64,000 nucleotides of DNA from Owenweeksia sp963758205 (GCA_963758205.1 CAVWUM010000005.1:270189-334188), one strand, 5' to 3'. Shown: positions 47,316 to 56,891, numbered from the stretch's first letter. Translations and numbers: made by a program. Notes: generated by a model from the letters alone, not told the origin.

Positions 47316-47831
47316 ATGATAAGAATTACCCTCGCCTTTCTTTTGACTTTTAGTCAGTTTTGCTCTGCTCAGGAATTTTGGAGTAACGAATTCGATCCAA
47401 CTCTTTTTGAAGAAGATTCAATATTCATAGTGAGGGAGTTTTATAATATCTGTAGACCAGAAATAAGCAAATCGCTGAAGAATGAAATTCTTGAACTTTC
47501 AAACTACTTGAAAACCTTAGATAGCTTCAAAATCACAATATCAGGACACAGTGACTATAGGGGTTCAGACACCAATAATACTCTTCATACTTTAGGAAGA
47601 GCTCTGGCCGTGAAAAAGGTTTTAATGGAAAGCGGCATAGATTCGACTTTGATTATTGCAAAAGGTTTGGGCGAAGCAACACCTTATATAATTGATGAGC
47701 AAGCCCTAAACCTTGGTTTAGAATTTGAAATTTCAGACACCTTATCAGAAGGGTACATTAAGAGACTTCCGCCTAAAGAACAAGAAGTAGCAAATAAAAT
47801 CAACAATAGATTGGAAATAAAGCTCGAATAA
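47316..47831 (+). CDS. OmpA-like domain protein
   Basis: A 171-residue secreted protein: signal peptide (ITLAFLLTFSQFCSA) and a single OmpA/MotB-type peptidoglycan-binding domain. Signatures are FKITISGHSDYRGSDTNNT (about 68-86), LGRALAVKKVLMESGID and a GLGEATPYI strand. There is no barrel domain and no lipobox. Family members anchor the outer membrane to the cell wall by binding diaminopimelate. It is a stand-alone gene between the gyrA terminator and a convergent T9SS protein. Confidence 0.8.
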   Translation: MIRITLAFLLTFSQFCSAQEFWSNEFDPTLFEEDSIFIVREFYNICRPEISKSLKNEILELSNYLKTLDSFKITISGHSDYRGSDTNNTLHTLGRALAVKKVLMESGIDSTLIIAKGLGEATPYIIDEQALNLGLEFEISDTLSEGYIKRLPPKEQEVANKINNRLEIKLE

Positions 47832-47890
47832 GTTTTTCCAATTTTATTTTCATAGTTAGCCTTGAAAAGGTAATTCTCAACCATGACAAG

Positions 47891-47914
47891 AAAAAAAGGC
47901 CGCGTAAAGCGGCC
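47891..47914 (-). terminator. Terminator of the small T9SS protein
   Basis: Minus-strand GGCCGC-TTTAC-GCGGCC hairpin followed at once by seven T (47897-47891), an ideal intrinsic terminator, 26 bases past the stop of the gene at 47941. Confidence 0.9.
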
Positions 47915-47940
47915 CTCGTATATTTAAATAGGTAATCAAA

Positions 47941-48642
47941 TTACTCTTTTACAAGTTTTACATGTCCCTTACCGGGGATGGCTAACATGTAAACACCAGT
48001 TTCAAGGCTACTGATATCCAGTGTATTGGTAGGTTCAACGGTTGTGCTTATTAGCTCCTTGCCAGTAAGGTCATATACTTTTACAAGTTGGCTAGAAGTA
48101 ATATCCAGTTGAACTTCATTATTAGCCGGGTTAGGGTAGAAAGACACGGGTGCTTCATTAGTTACTTCATCAATACTTATGGTATTGGTTGAACGCTCAT
48201 ATGAAAAGGCACCACCCCCTGAATCCCCTGAACCGCCACCGTTGCCGCCAGCCCAGCTGGTGAATTTTATATCGATGTAAACATCATCAGTAATAAGGTG
48301 CAATACCATATTAACATTTACTGCACTACCAGGGCTGCCTACGGTATTTTTCCAGGTATCAAAAGTTAGGCTGGCAAGGTTGGCTGTTGTGCCCACTGCC
48401 CATTCCGTATCATCAGGGCTGCTGTTGGAGTAACTATTTTCTGTTTTAATATTAAAAATACCTTCATTGCCTGCACGGGTAATCCAAACATTAGAGGTGA
48501 TTCGATCCTGATTTGCGGGTTGTGTCCAATCGGCATTGGCTGCCTTACTAAAGGTCATAATAGGGCCACTCCATATAGTTTGAGCATTAAGACCTGCACA
48601 TGTTGAGAGGCCAAGGAAGAGATTGAGTAAGTGTTTTTTCAT
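47941..48642 (-). CDS. T9SS type A secreted protein
   Basis: A 233-residue protein: signal peptide (LLNLFLGLSTCAGLNAQ), a beta-rich domain of about 110 residues (TIWSGPIMTFSKAANADW, NVNMVLHLITDDVYIDIKF), a Gly/Ser linker and a type A sorting domain (SFYPNPANNEVQLDI ... ETGVYMLAI). The body resembles small secreted Bacteroidota proteins of unknown function. A perfect -7 box (minus-strand TATATTTG at 48680-48673) lies 30 bases upstream. Confidence 0.75.
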   Translation of the reverse strand: MKKHLLNLFLGLSTCAGLNAQTIWSGPIMTFSKAANADWTQPANQDRITSNVWITRAGNEGIFNIKTENSYSNSSPDDTEWAVGTTANLASLTFDTWKNTVGSPGSAVNVNMVLHLITDDVYIDIKFTSWAGGNGGGSGDSGGGAFSYERSTNTISIDEVTNEAPVSFYPNPANNEVQLDITSSQLVKVYDLTGKELISTTVEPTNTLDISSLETGVYMLAIPGKGHVKLVKE

Positions 48643-48791
48643 CGGGGTTATTAATTTTTAAAGTTTAAACTTCAAATATAGGTTGCATACCAAGGCAACT
48701 ATGTAAGTGCAGCTGAAAGTAATTTGAGCTATAGAAGAACTCTATAGAAAGGACTTGTAAAGTAAAGAAGTACCAGTTTGAAGTATTCAAT

Positions 48792-50603
48792 TTAAAACCA
48801 GCTCCTTAAAAGGGCGGCTTCTCCGTTAAAATTATAATCAAGCATTAAGCTAAAAACCAACGTGATAATAATAGTAATTGGCAGCCCGGCACGGAGATAA
48901 TCGCTGAATTTATATTTACCCGGGCCGTAAATAATAGCAAGGGTATGGTATCCCAGCGGTGAAATAAAACAGGTACTGGCACCAAAGGTAATAGCCATCA
49001 ATAAAGCTTTGGGGTCAATGGCTGTTTGCCCGGCCAGGCTCAGTACTACAGGTGCCATTAACAGGGCGGCCGCATTGTTTGATATAAAATTGGTGATAAG
49101 GGTAGTGGCCATAAAAAAGCACAGAATAACCCAAAAAGGAGCAAGGCCATCCGTCATATTCATTACCTGCTCAGCCATTAATGTATCCAAACCCGTGTTT
49201 TGCATAGCCACGCCAAGTGGTATAATACCGGCCAGCAAGAAGTAGATGCGCCAGTCAATCCGTTCATAAAGGGCTGCCGTTTTAAAAATCTTTAAAAATG
49301 CCATTACCACCACACCGCCCAACGCACCTACTGCTATAGATACTACATTGAAGGCTGCCAGTAAAACTACGGCAGCAATGATACCAAGTGCGGCCAACTG
49401 CTTCCACAAGGGGTTATCGTCTTTTTGCTCAAAACTCCGATAAAGTATCAGGTCATGCTTTACTTCCGGACTTTCAAAAAAATCAGGATTGGCTTCCACT
49501 AGTATGCTATCCCCAATATTGATTCGGTTTACAGCAAAAAGCCTGGTGCCTAAGTGCCTGAAGTAGGTATCATTTACCTGGCGCAGGGCCAGGGCATTGC
49601 CTCCATACTTGCGTTTAAAAGCCCTTGGATTAAACAGATTTCCTACCAATGAGGATGATGGGCTTACCACCAACTCCATAATTGTACTATCCTGATCTTT
49701 ATCAAGATCAGTGGAAATACCCGTGTGTAGTTTAATGCCATCATCTTCCTGCAAGCCAATCAATTCCTGTACATCGGCTTTAATAATCAGTCGGTCACCT
49801 TTTTCTAGTTTTTCACCATTGTCATCGTAATTGATAACAGCACCGTTCCGCAATAGCTTCAATACCTCAATGTCTTTTTTAATGAGCAGGTTTTTTATTT
49901 TGCCCGGCTCTGTTTGGGTTTCGCCCTCTACAATTATTTCTGCCTGGTATTTATCCTGCCTGAATTTTCGGTTGTAATCCTTTACCCGCCTTCTTTTGGG
50001 GATGAGCTTATATCCGCCTAAAGCAAAAAATAAAACACAAATAGCAATGCCTACAAGGCCATAAGGGGTAAATTCAAAAAAGCCTAATACCTCCGTATCA
50101 TATTGCCGGGCAACGGTATTTACCAAAAGGTTGGTGCTTGTACCAATCAGCGTGGTCATCCCGCCAAGGATACTTACAAAAGCCAGCGGCATAAGCAGCA
50201 GGGAAGGACTAATATTCTTTTTGGCCGCCATGGTTATCACAACGGGCAACAGTATGGTAATAACCGCGGTATTATTAAGAAAAGCACTGAAGAAGGCTGC
50301 CGGAATCATTATCACCAAAAGGGTAAGCGGAACATTGCTTGAGGCCAGGCCAGATAGCCAAATACCGAGTCGTTTTAGAATACCGGTTTCCTCAAGCCCG
50401 GCACTGAGTATAAGCAGCGCCAGGATAGTAATGGTGGCCTGGTTGCTAAATCCGGAGAGTCCTTCGGGAATTGTTACGACCCCGGTAATCATTAAAATAA
50501 CGGCTATAAGGATAGCAGTAAGATCAATAGAAACCTTTTCTGTGATAAACAGAAACAGCGCCAGAGCGATGGTTCCTAATAGGATGTAAGCGTCAGTACT
50601 CAA
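48792..50603 (-). CDS. SLC13/DASS-family permease with two RCK_C domains
   Basis: A 603-residue transporter with two membrane halves. The first carries FLNNTAVITILLPVV and the second ITNFISNNAAALLMAPVV, the paired SNT-like hairpins of the divalent anion:Na+ symporter family. Between them (about 215-390) lie two TrkA-C (RCK_C) regulatory domains, for example GDRLIIKADVQELIGL. Transport of sulfate, dicarboxylates or a similar anion is likely; the exact substrate cannot be told. Translation begins at a TTG (50603), as an in-frame stop lies five codons upstream and no ATG is near. Confidence 0.85.
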   Translation of the reverse strand: MSTDAYILLGTIALALFLFITEKVSIDLTAILIAVILMITGVVTIPEGLSGFSNQATITILALLILSAGLEETGILKRLGIWLSGLASSNVPLTLLVIMIPAAFFSAFLNNTAVITILLPVVITMAAKKNISPSLLLMPLAFVSILGGMTTLIGTSTNLLVNTVARQYDTEVLGFFEFTPYGLVGIAICVLFFALGGYKLIPKRRRVKDYNRKFRQDKYQAEIIVEGETQTEPGKIKNLLIKKDIEVLKLLRNGAVINYDDNGEKLEKGDRLIIKADVQELIGLQEDDGIKLHTGISTDLDKDQDSTIMELVVSPSSSLVGNLFNPRAFKRKYGGNALALRQVNDTYFRHLGTRLFAVNRINIGDSILVEANPDFFESPEVKHDLILYRSFEQKDDNPLWKQLAALGIIAAVVLLAAFNVVSIAVGALGGVVVMAFLKIFKTAALYERIDWRIYFLLAGIIPLGVAMQNTGLDTLMAEQVMNMTDGLAPFWVILCFFMATTLITNFISNNAAALLMAPVVLSLAGQTAIDPKALLMAITFGASTCFISPLGYHTLAIIYGPGKYKFSDYLRAGLPITIIITLVFSLMLDYNFNGEAALLRSWF

Positions 50604-50726
50604 GTGATATTTCTTTTAAAGCTAAACCTTAATGCAATTCTATAGTTTTATTTCTGATGAAAATACTTTACTACAAGTAAACCAGCTGTAGCTGGATATG
50701 AGATATAAACTAATGGATAATAAGCT

Positions 50727-51683
50727 ATGAAACTGAGGATCAATCCGAAAAGTATTTGGGAAATGCTTGTGGCCACCGCCAAAGAGTGGAATGCTGATGA
50801 TCCTTTCAGGCAAAGTGCCATTATTGCTTACTATGCGATTTTTTCCATCCCCGGATTATTAATGATAATCATATGGACTGCGGGTGCCTTTTTTGGAGCA
50901 GAGGCAATACGTGGTGAGCTAAGCGCCCAGATAAGTGGTATAATGGGGGCCGAGGCAGCTAAGGGTGTTGAAGATCTCTTAACAAATGCTGAGCTGAATC
51001 AATCCAGTTTTATTATGAAAACCATTGGTGTGCTTACACTCATTTTTGGTGCTACCACACTATTCTTTCAATTGCAAAAAACTCTTAATTATATATGGGA
51101 GGTAGAGGCTGACCCGGATAATGGCATTAAAAAGCTGATTGTGGACAGGGCTTCTTCCCTAGGACTGATACTGGTAATAGCTTTTCTTCTTTTAATTACT
51201 CTTGTTCTCTCGGCTGTAATATCCATAATAGGAGATTGGATGGAACGCAACTTTGGAGAATATCTGCTGTATTTGGTACAGGTAATCAACTTTATTATTT
51301 CGCTAGGGATAGTTTCTCTGTTATTTGCCGTAATGTTTAAGTTTTTGCCGGATGTGGATATCTCCTGGCGCTCGGTGTGGGTGGGCTCTGTGGTTACGGC
51401 CGTATTATTCGTAATTGGTAAAACCCTTTTAGGGTTATACTTCGGGTATGCCGATCCCAGTTCCAGCTTTGGAGCAGCTGGCACCGTGATTCTTGTTATG
51501 CTATGGGTAAATTATACTTGCCTCATCCTGTTTTTTGGTGCCGAGTTTACGCAAGTTCACGCCCGAAAATATCAACATAAAATAAGGCCCTCCAAGCATG
51601 CTAAGTGGCGAGCTGAGCACATTCTTCAGCATAGTGAGCTTCAGCCAGAAATGGATAACTCTGAAAAAAACGATAAGAAGTAA
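50727..51683 (+). CDS. YihY/virulence factor BrkB family membrane protein
   Basis: A 318-residue protein with six hydrophobic helices and the family motifs DPFRQSAIIAYYAIFSIPG, QLQKTLNYIWEVEADP and GSVVTAVLFVIGKTLLGLYFG. It was once annotated as RNase BN, but the family is a membrane protein of uncertain function. The polar C-terminus (HKIRPSKHAKWRAE) is cytoplasmic by charge. Its stop abuts the ATG of the DUF1206 gene with no gap, so the two are co-translated. Confidence 0.88.
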   Translation: MKLRINPKSIWEMLVATAKEWNADDPFRQSAIIAYYAIFSIPGLLMIIIWTAGAFFGAEAIRGELSAQISGIMGAEAAKGVEDLLTNAELNQSSFIMKTIGVLTLIFGATTLFFQLQKTLNYIWEVEADPDNGIKKLIVDRASSLGLILVIAFLLLITLVLSAVISIIGDWMERNFGEYLLYLVQVINFIISLGIVSLLFAVMFKFLPDVDISWRSVWVGSVVTAVLFVIGKTLLGLYFGYADPSSSFGAAGTVILVMLWVNYTCLILFFGAEFTQVHARKYQHKIRPSKHAKWRAEHILQHSELQPEMDNSEKNDKK

Positions 51684-52469
51684 ATGAAGCACGAGGATAA
51701 ATTGGGACGATTAAGGCAAGTGGGATTTTTTACCAAAGGACTTGTGTACGTACTTTTAGGAGGACTGGCTGCCATTGCGGCATTTGGATCTGGCGGTAAA
51801 ATAGGAGGCAAAGATGGTGTGATGAAATTTTTATTGGGAATGCCATTAGGTCAGGTGCTTGTGGGTATTGTGGCCTTAGGCCTTGCGGCCTATTCGCTTT
51901 GGAGGTTTTACTCCGCGTATCGTGATCCCAGAAGCGATGATACCGATAGGAGGTGGGGTGCCAAAGCGCGCTTTGTTTACTCGGGTTTTTTTTATGGCGC
52001 CATAGCCTACTCTTTTGCCAAGCCCTTGTTCAGCTCATCATCAGGCGGAGATAAAAAGAAAGCCATGCTGGGTAAGTTACTTGATACCGAGTGGGGCGTT
52101 TGGGCAATTGGTGCAATTGCCCTATTAGTTGCCGGGCAGGCCATATTTCAATTTTACAATGGCTACAAGGGTAAGTTTATGAAAAAGATAGATGATCATC
52201 CCGGATCAGCCTACAAGTGGGTAAAATACGTTGGCCGGATAGGCTACTACGCAAGGTTTGTACTATTCGGAATACTGTCCTACTTACTGGTGCGGGTGAT
52301 ATTGGAGCACAATGCGGATGCTTATGATGGTACAAAAGGCGTTTTTCAACACCTTTTATCTTACGATTATGGAAATATATTAATGGGTGCAGTAGCCCTC
52401 GGCCTTACAGCGTATGGAGTTTTTTCAATTCTTATCGCCCGGTATTGCAACCTTACAAAGCTGGCTTAA
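51684..52469 (+). CDS. DUF1206 membrane protein
   Basis: A 261-residue protein with six membrane helices in three repeated DUF1206 units. Each starts with a short aromatic/basic helix entry: VGFFTKGLVYVLLGG, ARFVYSGFFYGAIAY and GRIGYYARFVLFGIL. The function of the family is unknown. It lies directly after the YihY gene and 24 bases before a DUF4235 gene. All three are small membrane proteins, likely one operon for cell-envelope upkeep. Confidence 0.85.
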   Translation: MKHEDKLGRLRQVGFFTKGLVYVLLGGLAAIAAFGSGGKIGGKDGVMKFLLGMPLGQVLVGIVALGLAAYSLWRFYSAYRDPRSDDTDRRWGAKARFVYSGFFYGAIAYSFAKPLFSSSSGGDKKKAMLGKLLDTEWGVWAIGAIALLVAGQAIFQFYNGYKGKFMKKIDDHPGSAYKWVKYVGRIGYYARFVLFGILSYLLVRVILEHNADAYDGTKGVFQHLLSYDYGNILMGAVALGLTAYGVFSILIARYCNLTKLA

Positions 52470-52493
52470 ATATTTACAAATCACATTTTATAT

Positions 52494-52748
52494 ATGGATA
52501 CATCTGAAGAAAGAGTAAAAGAAGTGGCACTGGCCATTGGCGCATTTGCAGCAAGCTATTTATTAAAGCGCGTTTTAGAAGAGGGTTATACAAAAGTGTA
52601 CCATGAGGATCCTCCTGATGCCATTAAGGATGAAGAAGTAAACTGGGGTAAAATTATAGGCTGGGCTATTGTAAGTGGTGTAAGTGCCGCAGCACTAAAG
52701 GTATTTATCAAGCGCTTCGGAGCAAAAAAAATCAAAGGAATAGGTTGA
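52494..52748 (+). CDS. DUF4235-type small membrane protein
   Basis: An 84-residue protein with two hydrophobic segments (VALAIGAFAASYLLKRVL and IIGWAIVSGVSAAALKVFI) separated by an acidic loop (YHEDPPDAIKDEEVNW) and ending in a basic tail. This layout matches DUF4235. It is probably co-transcribed with the YihY and DUF1206 genes. Confidence 0.65.
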   Translation: MDTSEERVKEVALAIGAFAASYLLKRVLEEGYTKVYHEDPPDAIKDEEVNWGKIIGWAIVSGVSAAALKVFIKRFGAKKIKGIG

Positions 52749-52818
52749 TTTGCACCTTCCCGCATTTTTTAGGATAGCTTAATGCTGTTACCTTAGCAGC
52801 CTTAATTTTTCAATTAAA

Positions 52819-53529
52819 ATGGGAAGAGCATTTGAATACCGCAAGGCGGCAAAAATGAAAAGGTGGGGAAAGATGTCGCGTCTTTTTCCAAGATTGGCAA
52901 AGGCCATTACCATGGCTGCCAAAGAGGGAGGAACTGATCCTGACATGAATCCATCCCTGCGCTCGGCTATACAAAACGCCAAGGCGCAAAACATGCCCAA
53001 GGATAATATTGATAACGCCATTAAACGCGCCACAGGCAATGATGCCGAAAACTATGTGGAGGTAAATTATGAAGGCAAGGGTCCGCACGGTGTATTGATA
53101 TATGTGGAGTGTGCAACTAATAACACTACCCGCACGGTAGCCAATGTAAAATCATACTTTAATAAGGCTGGTGGACAGATGGTGCCCAATGGCTCACTTG
53201 AGTTTATGTTCGATCGCAAGGCCCTTTTTGAAATAAAGAAAACAGATACCATTGATGTTGAAGAACTGGAGCTGGAGCTGATTGATGCCGGCCTTGAAGA
53301 AGTGGATATGGAGGACGATATGATCTACATATATGCAGACTATACCAACTATGGTAAGCTTTCCACCGCTTTGGAGGATATGGGCATTGAGGTAGAAAAA
53401 TCATCATTACAGCGCATACCCACCAGCCCGGTTGAATTTACGGAAGAGCAAATGGCGGACATTGAAAAACTTTTGGATAAGATTGATGATGATGATGATG
53501 TGCAGGCTGTTTACAATAATATTGCATAA
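52819..53529 (+). CDS. YebC/TACO1 family protein
   Basis: A 236-residue protein. N-terminus GRAFEYRKAAKMKRWGKMSR, then LPKDNIDNAIKRATG-type segment (NMPKDNIDNAIKRA) and YEGKGPHGVLIYVECATNN are the family signatures. YebC proteins were long called transcriptional regulators; recent work shows they help ribosomes through proline stretches. A TACCTTAG element at 52789-52796 (one mismatch) could be the promoter. It is followed after 9 bases by an OsmC gene. Confidence 0.93.
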   Translation: MGRAFEYRKAAKMKRWGKMSRLFPRLAKAITMAAKEGGTDPDMNPSLRSAIQNAKAQNMPKDNIDNAIKRATGNDAENYVEVNYEGKGPHGVLIYVECATNNTTRTVANVKSYFNKAGGQMVPNGSLEFMFDRKALFEIKKTDTIDVEELELELIDAGLEEVDMEDDMIYIYADYTNYGKLSTALEDMGIEVEKSSLQRIPTSPVEFTEEQMADIEKLLDKIDDDDDVQAVYNNIA

Positions 53530-53538
53530 TACCGGCTT

Positions 53539-53946
53539 ATGAGCATTACATCAAAAGTAACTTACCAGGGTGGTCTTAGAGCAGAAGCCGAGCATATACG
53601 TTCGGGCAAACGTATTATCACAGATGCGCCCCTGGATAATAATGGAAGGGGTGAAGCCTTTTCACCAACCGATTTGTTGGCAACTTCTTTGGCTGTATGT
53701 GCTCTTACTGTAATGGGTATTAAAGCCCGTTCCATGAATTTTGATCTGGAAGATGCTTCCGCAGAAGTTGTGAAAATTATGGAATCCAGTCCTAGGCGGG
53801 TGGGAGAGGTACAGGTAATTATTTCTCTTAAGGATAATTGTGACGATCATACAAAGAAGGTGTTAGAAGAAATTGGCCTGAATTGTCCGGTGGCCAAAAG
53901 CCTTTCGGCAGATTTAAAACAGTCAATCACTTTTCAATGGACCTAG
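53539..53946 (+). CDS. OsmC family peroxide-reducing protein
   Basis: A 135-residue protein of the OsmC/Ohr family. The two redox cysteines are kept: Cys in SLAVCALTVMGIKA (about 55) and Cys in GLNCPVAKSL (about 116). Such proteins reduce organic hydroperoxides with dithiol cofactors. The conserved SPTDLLATSL precedes the first cysteine. Its end overlaps the next gene by 10 bases. Confidence 0.88.
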   Translation: MSITSKVTYQGGLRAEAEHIRSGKRIITDAPLDNNGRGEAFSPTDLLATSLAVCALTVMGIKARSMNFDLEDASAEVVKIMESSPRRVGEVQVIISLKDNCDDHTKKVLEEIGLNCPVAKSLSADLKQSITFQWT

Positions 53947-54458
53947 CCAAAACGCGCTTTAGCCTTTTAATTTTAATGATTGCGTGCCTTTTATTTACAA
54001 ACGGTATGGATGCTCAGCAACCCGAAGCTATTGCCAAAGGGGCTGAGAAATACTCCAAAGCTCTTGTAAAAGCGCAATGGGAAAAGGTGTTGGATTTAAC
54101 CTATCCTGAAATTATTACCAAAAATGGTGGTCGCCAGGCCATGATTAATCAAGCGAAAGCCTTTGAGGCGGAAATGCAGCAACGTGGTTTTGAGTTGCAA
54201 AAGGCCGAGCTCTCTGATCCTTTGGAAATATATAAGAGCGGAAAGTTTTTGATGTGTGCTGTTCCCATGAGGCTCACATTCAATGGCCCGTTAGGCAAGC
54301 TGTATTCCGAGTCCAGTTTACTGGCAGTCTCTTCTGATGAGGGTAAAACCTGGACCTACATTGACATGGCCCAGGTGCAAATTTCTCAGCTGGCAGAGGT
54401 TTTCCCTGAAATCAATCCCAATCTCACCATTCCTCCCAAACGCCTTTCTCAGGATTAG
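53937..54458 (+). CDS. Hypothetical secreted protein
   Basis: A 173-residue protein with a signal peptide (FSLLILMIACLLFTNGMDAQ) and a small alpha/beta domain (YSKALVKAQWEKVLDLTYP, FLMCAVPMRLTF, SSLLAVSSDEGKTWTYIDM). The shape recalls NTF2-like periplasmic proteins, but I cannot name a family. I use the ATG at 53937, which overlaps the osmC stop; the frame opens at 53883, but the earlier start gives a poor signal peptide. Confidence 0.65.
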   Translation: MDLAKTRFSLLILMIACLLFTNGMDAQQPEAIAKGAEKYSKALVKAQWEKVLDLTYPEIITKNGGRQAMINQAKAFEAEMQQRGFELQKAELSDPLEIYKSGKFLMCAVPMRLTFNGPLGKLYSESSLLAVSSDEGKTWTYIDMAQVQISQLAEVFPEINPNLTIPPKRLSQD

Positions 54459-54689
54459 TAAAATGTAGTTTTTCTTATTAGGAGCTCAAGGGGCCAAATT
54501 TTACAATGCTTTTGGTATATACGTTAATATCTGTGATTTAAGGACTGTCCTTTTAAAAATTGCGTTGAAAAGCAAAGCGAAACTTGCCTCAGAGAAGTGC
54601 CGAAGTGCAGCAAAGCGTAACGACTGGGGCTTCGAAAGGTAAGTGAGTGATAGCTTTTAAGGAATTTTTATGAAGACTTGACTTTTTTG

Positions 54690-54717
54690 CCTCTTTTTGT
54701 GTTAAGACAAAAAGAGG
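54690..54717. terminator. Bidirectional hairpin between convergent genes
   Basis: Perfect 11-bp stem CCTCTTTTTGT / ACAAAAAGAGG with a 6-base loop (GTTAAG), preceded by CTTGACTTTTTTG. The T and A tracts inside the stem would let it work for either strand. It resembles an intergenic palindrome common in Bacteroidota. The rest of 54459-54689 shows no gene. Confidence 0.6.
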
Positions 54718-54726
54718 AGAGAAATT

Positions 54727-55812
54727 CTAAAACAACATTATCTGCCCATCCCTAGATGGCCTCTCAAATAAAGTTGTATCGAGTGGCTTAATGCTTCTTC
54801 CATTAAAAAACCGCTTTCTCGCCAGTTTCATCATAGCCCAAACATTCTCAGCTACTTTACCATCACCCCGCATTCTTCGTCCAAAGTTGCTGTCATTAAG
54901 TGTTCCACCATGTGTTTCTTCTATCTGGTGAATAACCTTATCAGCACGGTCGGGATAATTCTGGCGGCACCAGTCTTTAAATATTTCAGCAATCTGCCCA
55001 TTTAATCGCACCATAGTGTAAGAAATTGACTTTGCTCCGGCATCGGCCACGGCTTCCGCAAGGTTCATCACTTCATGGCTGTTAAGCCCCGGAATAATAG
55101 GTGCCATCATTACGTTTACCGGTACGCCAATCCCCGAAAGTACCTTTACGGTTTCCAATCGCTTTTTTGCAGAAGCGGTGCGAGGCTCCAGCTTTCTTCG
55201 CAATTCTTCATCAAGTGTGGTTATCGATAAATTCACCGCTATCAAATTCAGTGAAGCCAGTTCTTCAATAATATCTAAATCACGCTGTATCAAAGCATTT
55301 TTAGTGATGATGCCCACCGGATGCTTAAACTTTAGAAAAATCGACAGTAATTGCCGCGTAATTTTCAGTTCGCGTTCAATGGGCTGGTAACAATCCGTAT
55401 TACCCGATAGCACAATGGCTTCAGGCGTCCAGCTCTTTTTATAGAGAAACTGTTCCAGTAATTCAGGCGCGTTTTTCTTTACCAGGATGTTTTCTTCGAA
55501 CTCGCTACCAGCACTGTAGCCCCAATATTCATGAGAGTTGCGGGCATAGCAGTACGTACAGCCATGTTCACAACCCTGGTAGGGGTTCAGGCTCCAGTTC
55601 ATACCCACATCAGGGCTCACCACTTTATTAACTATGGTTTTCGGGAATACCTCTATGATTTTGGTTTTCCGCTGTTGCGAAACATCTTCACCATTCAGTC
55701 TGAGATATTCGAGGTAATTATCCTCAGTTTCATACTGATGGCTTGCAAAGCGGTTGTGAGGGTTTACCTGCGCTCCGCGCCCGTTTTTATATCTGGAAGT
55801 TTCTTTCGGCAT
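54727..55812 (-). CDS. PA0069-family radical SAM protein
   Basis: A 361-residue radical SAM enzyme. The iron-sulfur cluster motif CEHGCTYCYAR (Cys-x3-Cys-x2-Cys, about 80-90) follows LNPYQG, as in PA0069 and spore photoproduct lyase-like proteins. The TIM-barrel strands (AIVLSGNTDCYQPIERELKITR, VGIITKNALIQRDLDII, VNVMMAPIIPGLN) fit. The substrate of this family is unknown. It stands alone, convergent with the secreted-protein gene. Confidence 0.88.
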   Translation of the reverse strand: MPKETSRYKNGRGAQVNPHNRFASHQYETEDNYLEYLRLNGEDVSQQRKTKIIEVFPKTIVNKVVSPDVGMNWSLNPYQGCEHGCTYCYARNSHEYWGYSAGSEFEENILVKKNAPELLEQFLYKKSWTPEAIVLSGNTDCYQPIERELKITRQLLSIFLKFKHPVGIITKNALIQRDLDIIEELASLNLIAVNLSITTLDEELRRKLEPRTASAKKRLETVKVLSGIGVPVNVMMAPIIPGLNSHEVMNLAEAVADAGAKSISYTMVRLNGQIAEIFKDWCRQNYPDRADKVIHQIEETHGGTLNDSNFGRRMRGDGKVAENVWAMMKLARKRFFNGRSIKPLDTTLFERPSRDGQIMLF

Positions 55813-55983
55813 CGTATCACTCTACACCATTGCAAGCTAAAAATTGCAGCTATCATAACCTGCATTATGCGATTGTAATTATCAACATGCAGATAGTTTT
55901 TTGGCCGAATTTAAGTTTGGTAAAACATAATAAGTAGCGTCTGGTTTGCAGATTTATTGAATTTCAGCAAGTTTGCATTCCGC

Positions 55984-56011
55984 TTGCGGTTTAGTAAAAA
56001 CTCTATTTTTA
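55984..56011 (+). promoter_or_regulatory. Candidate fabI promoter
   Basis: TTG at 55984-55986, 17 bases, TATTTTTA at 56004-56011 (one mismatch to TAnnTTTG). The ATG follows 20 bases later. Confidence 0.5.
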
Positions 56012-56031
56012 CCACTCGAAAAAATCAAACT

Positions 56032-56859
56032 ATGTCAGCAAAACTTTTAGAAGGAAAAAGAGGAATCATTTTCGGTGCACTTGATAACAATTCCATTGCC
56101 TGGAAGGTGGCCGAGCAGGCTGCACACCACGGTGCCAAATTTGTTTTAACCAATGCACCTGTAGCCCTGCGCATGGGGGCCATCAACTCACTGGCCGAAG
56201 AAACCGGCTCAATTGTTATTCCTGCTGATGCCACCAGCCTTGAAGACCTTGAAAACCTTTTTACAAAAGCCGAGGAGCACCTGGGCGGAAAACTTGATTT
56301 CGTGCTTCACTCCATCGGTATGTCCATCAACGTACGTAAAGGCCAGCACTACACGGATGCCAATTATGATTGGATGAGCAAGGGTTGGGATATTTCGGCT
56401 GTATCTTTTCATAAAGTAATGCAAACCGCCTGGAAGCTGGATAGCATGGCTGAGTGGGGAAGTATTTTAGGATTAACCTATATGGCGGCCCAGCGCACCT
56501 TCCCTGATTATAATGATATGGCTGATAACAAAGCTCACCTCGAAAGTATTGCCCGCAGTTTTGGTTATCACTGGGGCGTTCGTAAAAAAGTACGTGTAAA
56601 TACTATTTCGCAATCGCCTACAGCTACCACGGCCGGTAGCGGAGTTAAAGGTTTTGACGGCTTTATTAAATATGCTGACAAAATGAGTCCTTTAGGTAAC
56701 GCCAGTGCAGAATCATGCGCCAATTACGTGATCAGTATGTTTTCCGATCTCACTAAAATGGTAACCATGCAAAACCTCTATCACGATGGAGGTTTCAGTA
56801 ATATGGGCGTTAGTGATGCCGTAATGGCGCAGTTTATGAATAATGATAGTGAAGACTAG
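56032..56859 (+). CDS. fabI: Enoyl-[acyl-carrier-protein] reductase FabI
   Basis: A 275-residue short-chain dehydrogenase that performs the last reduction of each fatty-acid elongation cycle with NAD(P)H. The divergent Rossmann motif is IIFGALDNNSIAWKVAE, and the catalytic pair Tyr-x6-Lys is in FPDYNDMADNKAHLES, preceded by LTYMAAQR. The start is the ATG at 56032, where the family begins (SAKLLEGKRG); the frame is open back to 55957. It belongs to the Flavobacteriia-type FabI group with SQSPTATTAGSGVKGFDGF. Confidence 0.93.
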   Translation: MSAKLLEGKRGIIFGALDNNSIAWKVAEQAAHHGAKFVLTNAPVALRMGAINSLAEETGSIVIPADATSLEDLENLFTKAEEHLGGKLDFVLHSIGMSINVRKGQHYTDANYDWMSKGWDISAVSFHKVMQTAWKLDSMAEWGSILGLTYMAAQRTFPDYNDMADNKAHLESIARSFGYHWGVRKKVRVNTISQSPTATTAGSGVKGFDGFIKYADKMSPLGNASAESCANYVISMFSDLTKMVTMQNLYHDGGFSNMGVSDAVMAQFMNNDSED

Positions 56860-56891
56860 CTATTAAGGAGCAATAATATATTTAATGATAG

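Noticed and set aside
54459..54689. Possible tRNA or structured RNA in the 230-base gap
   Set aside because: No cloverleaf, no T-loop consensus and no strong extended pairing apart from the terminal hairpin.
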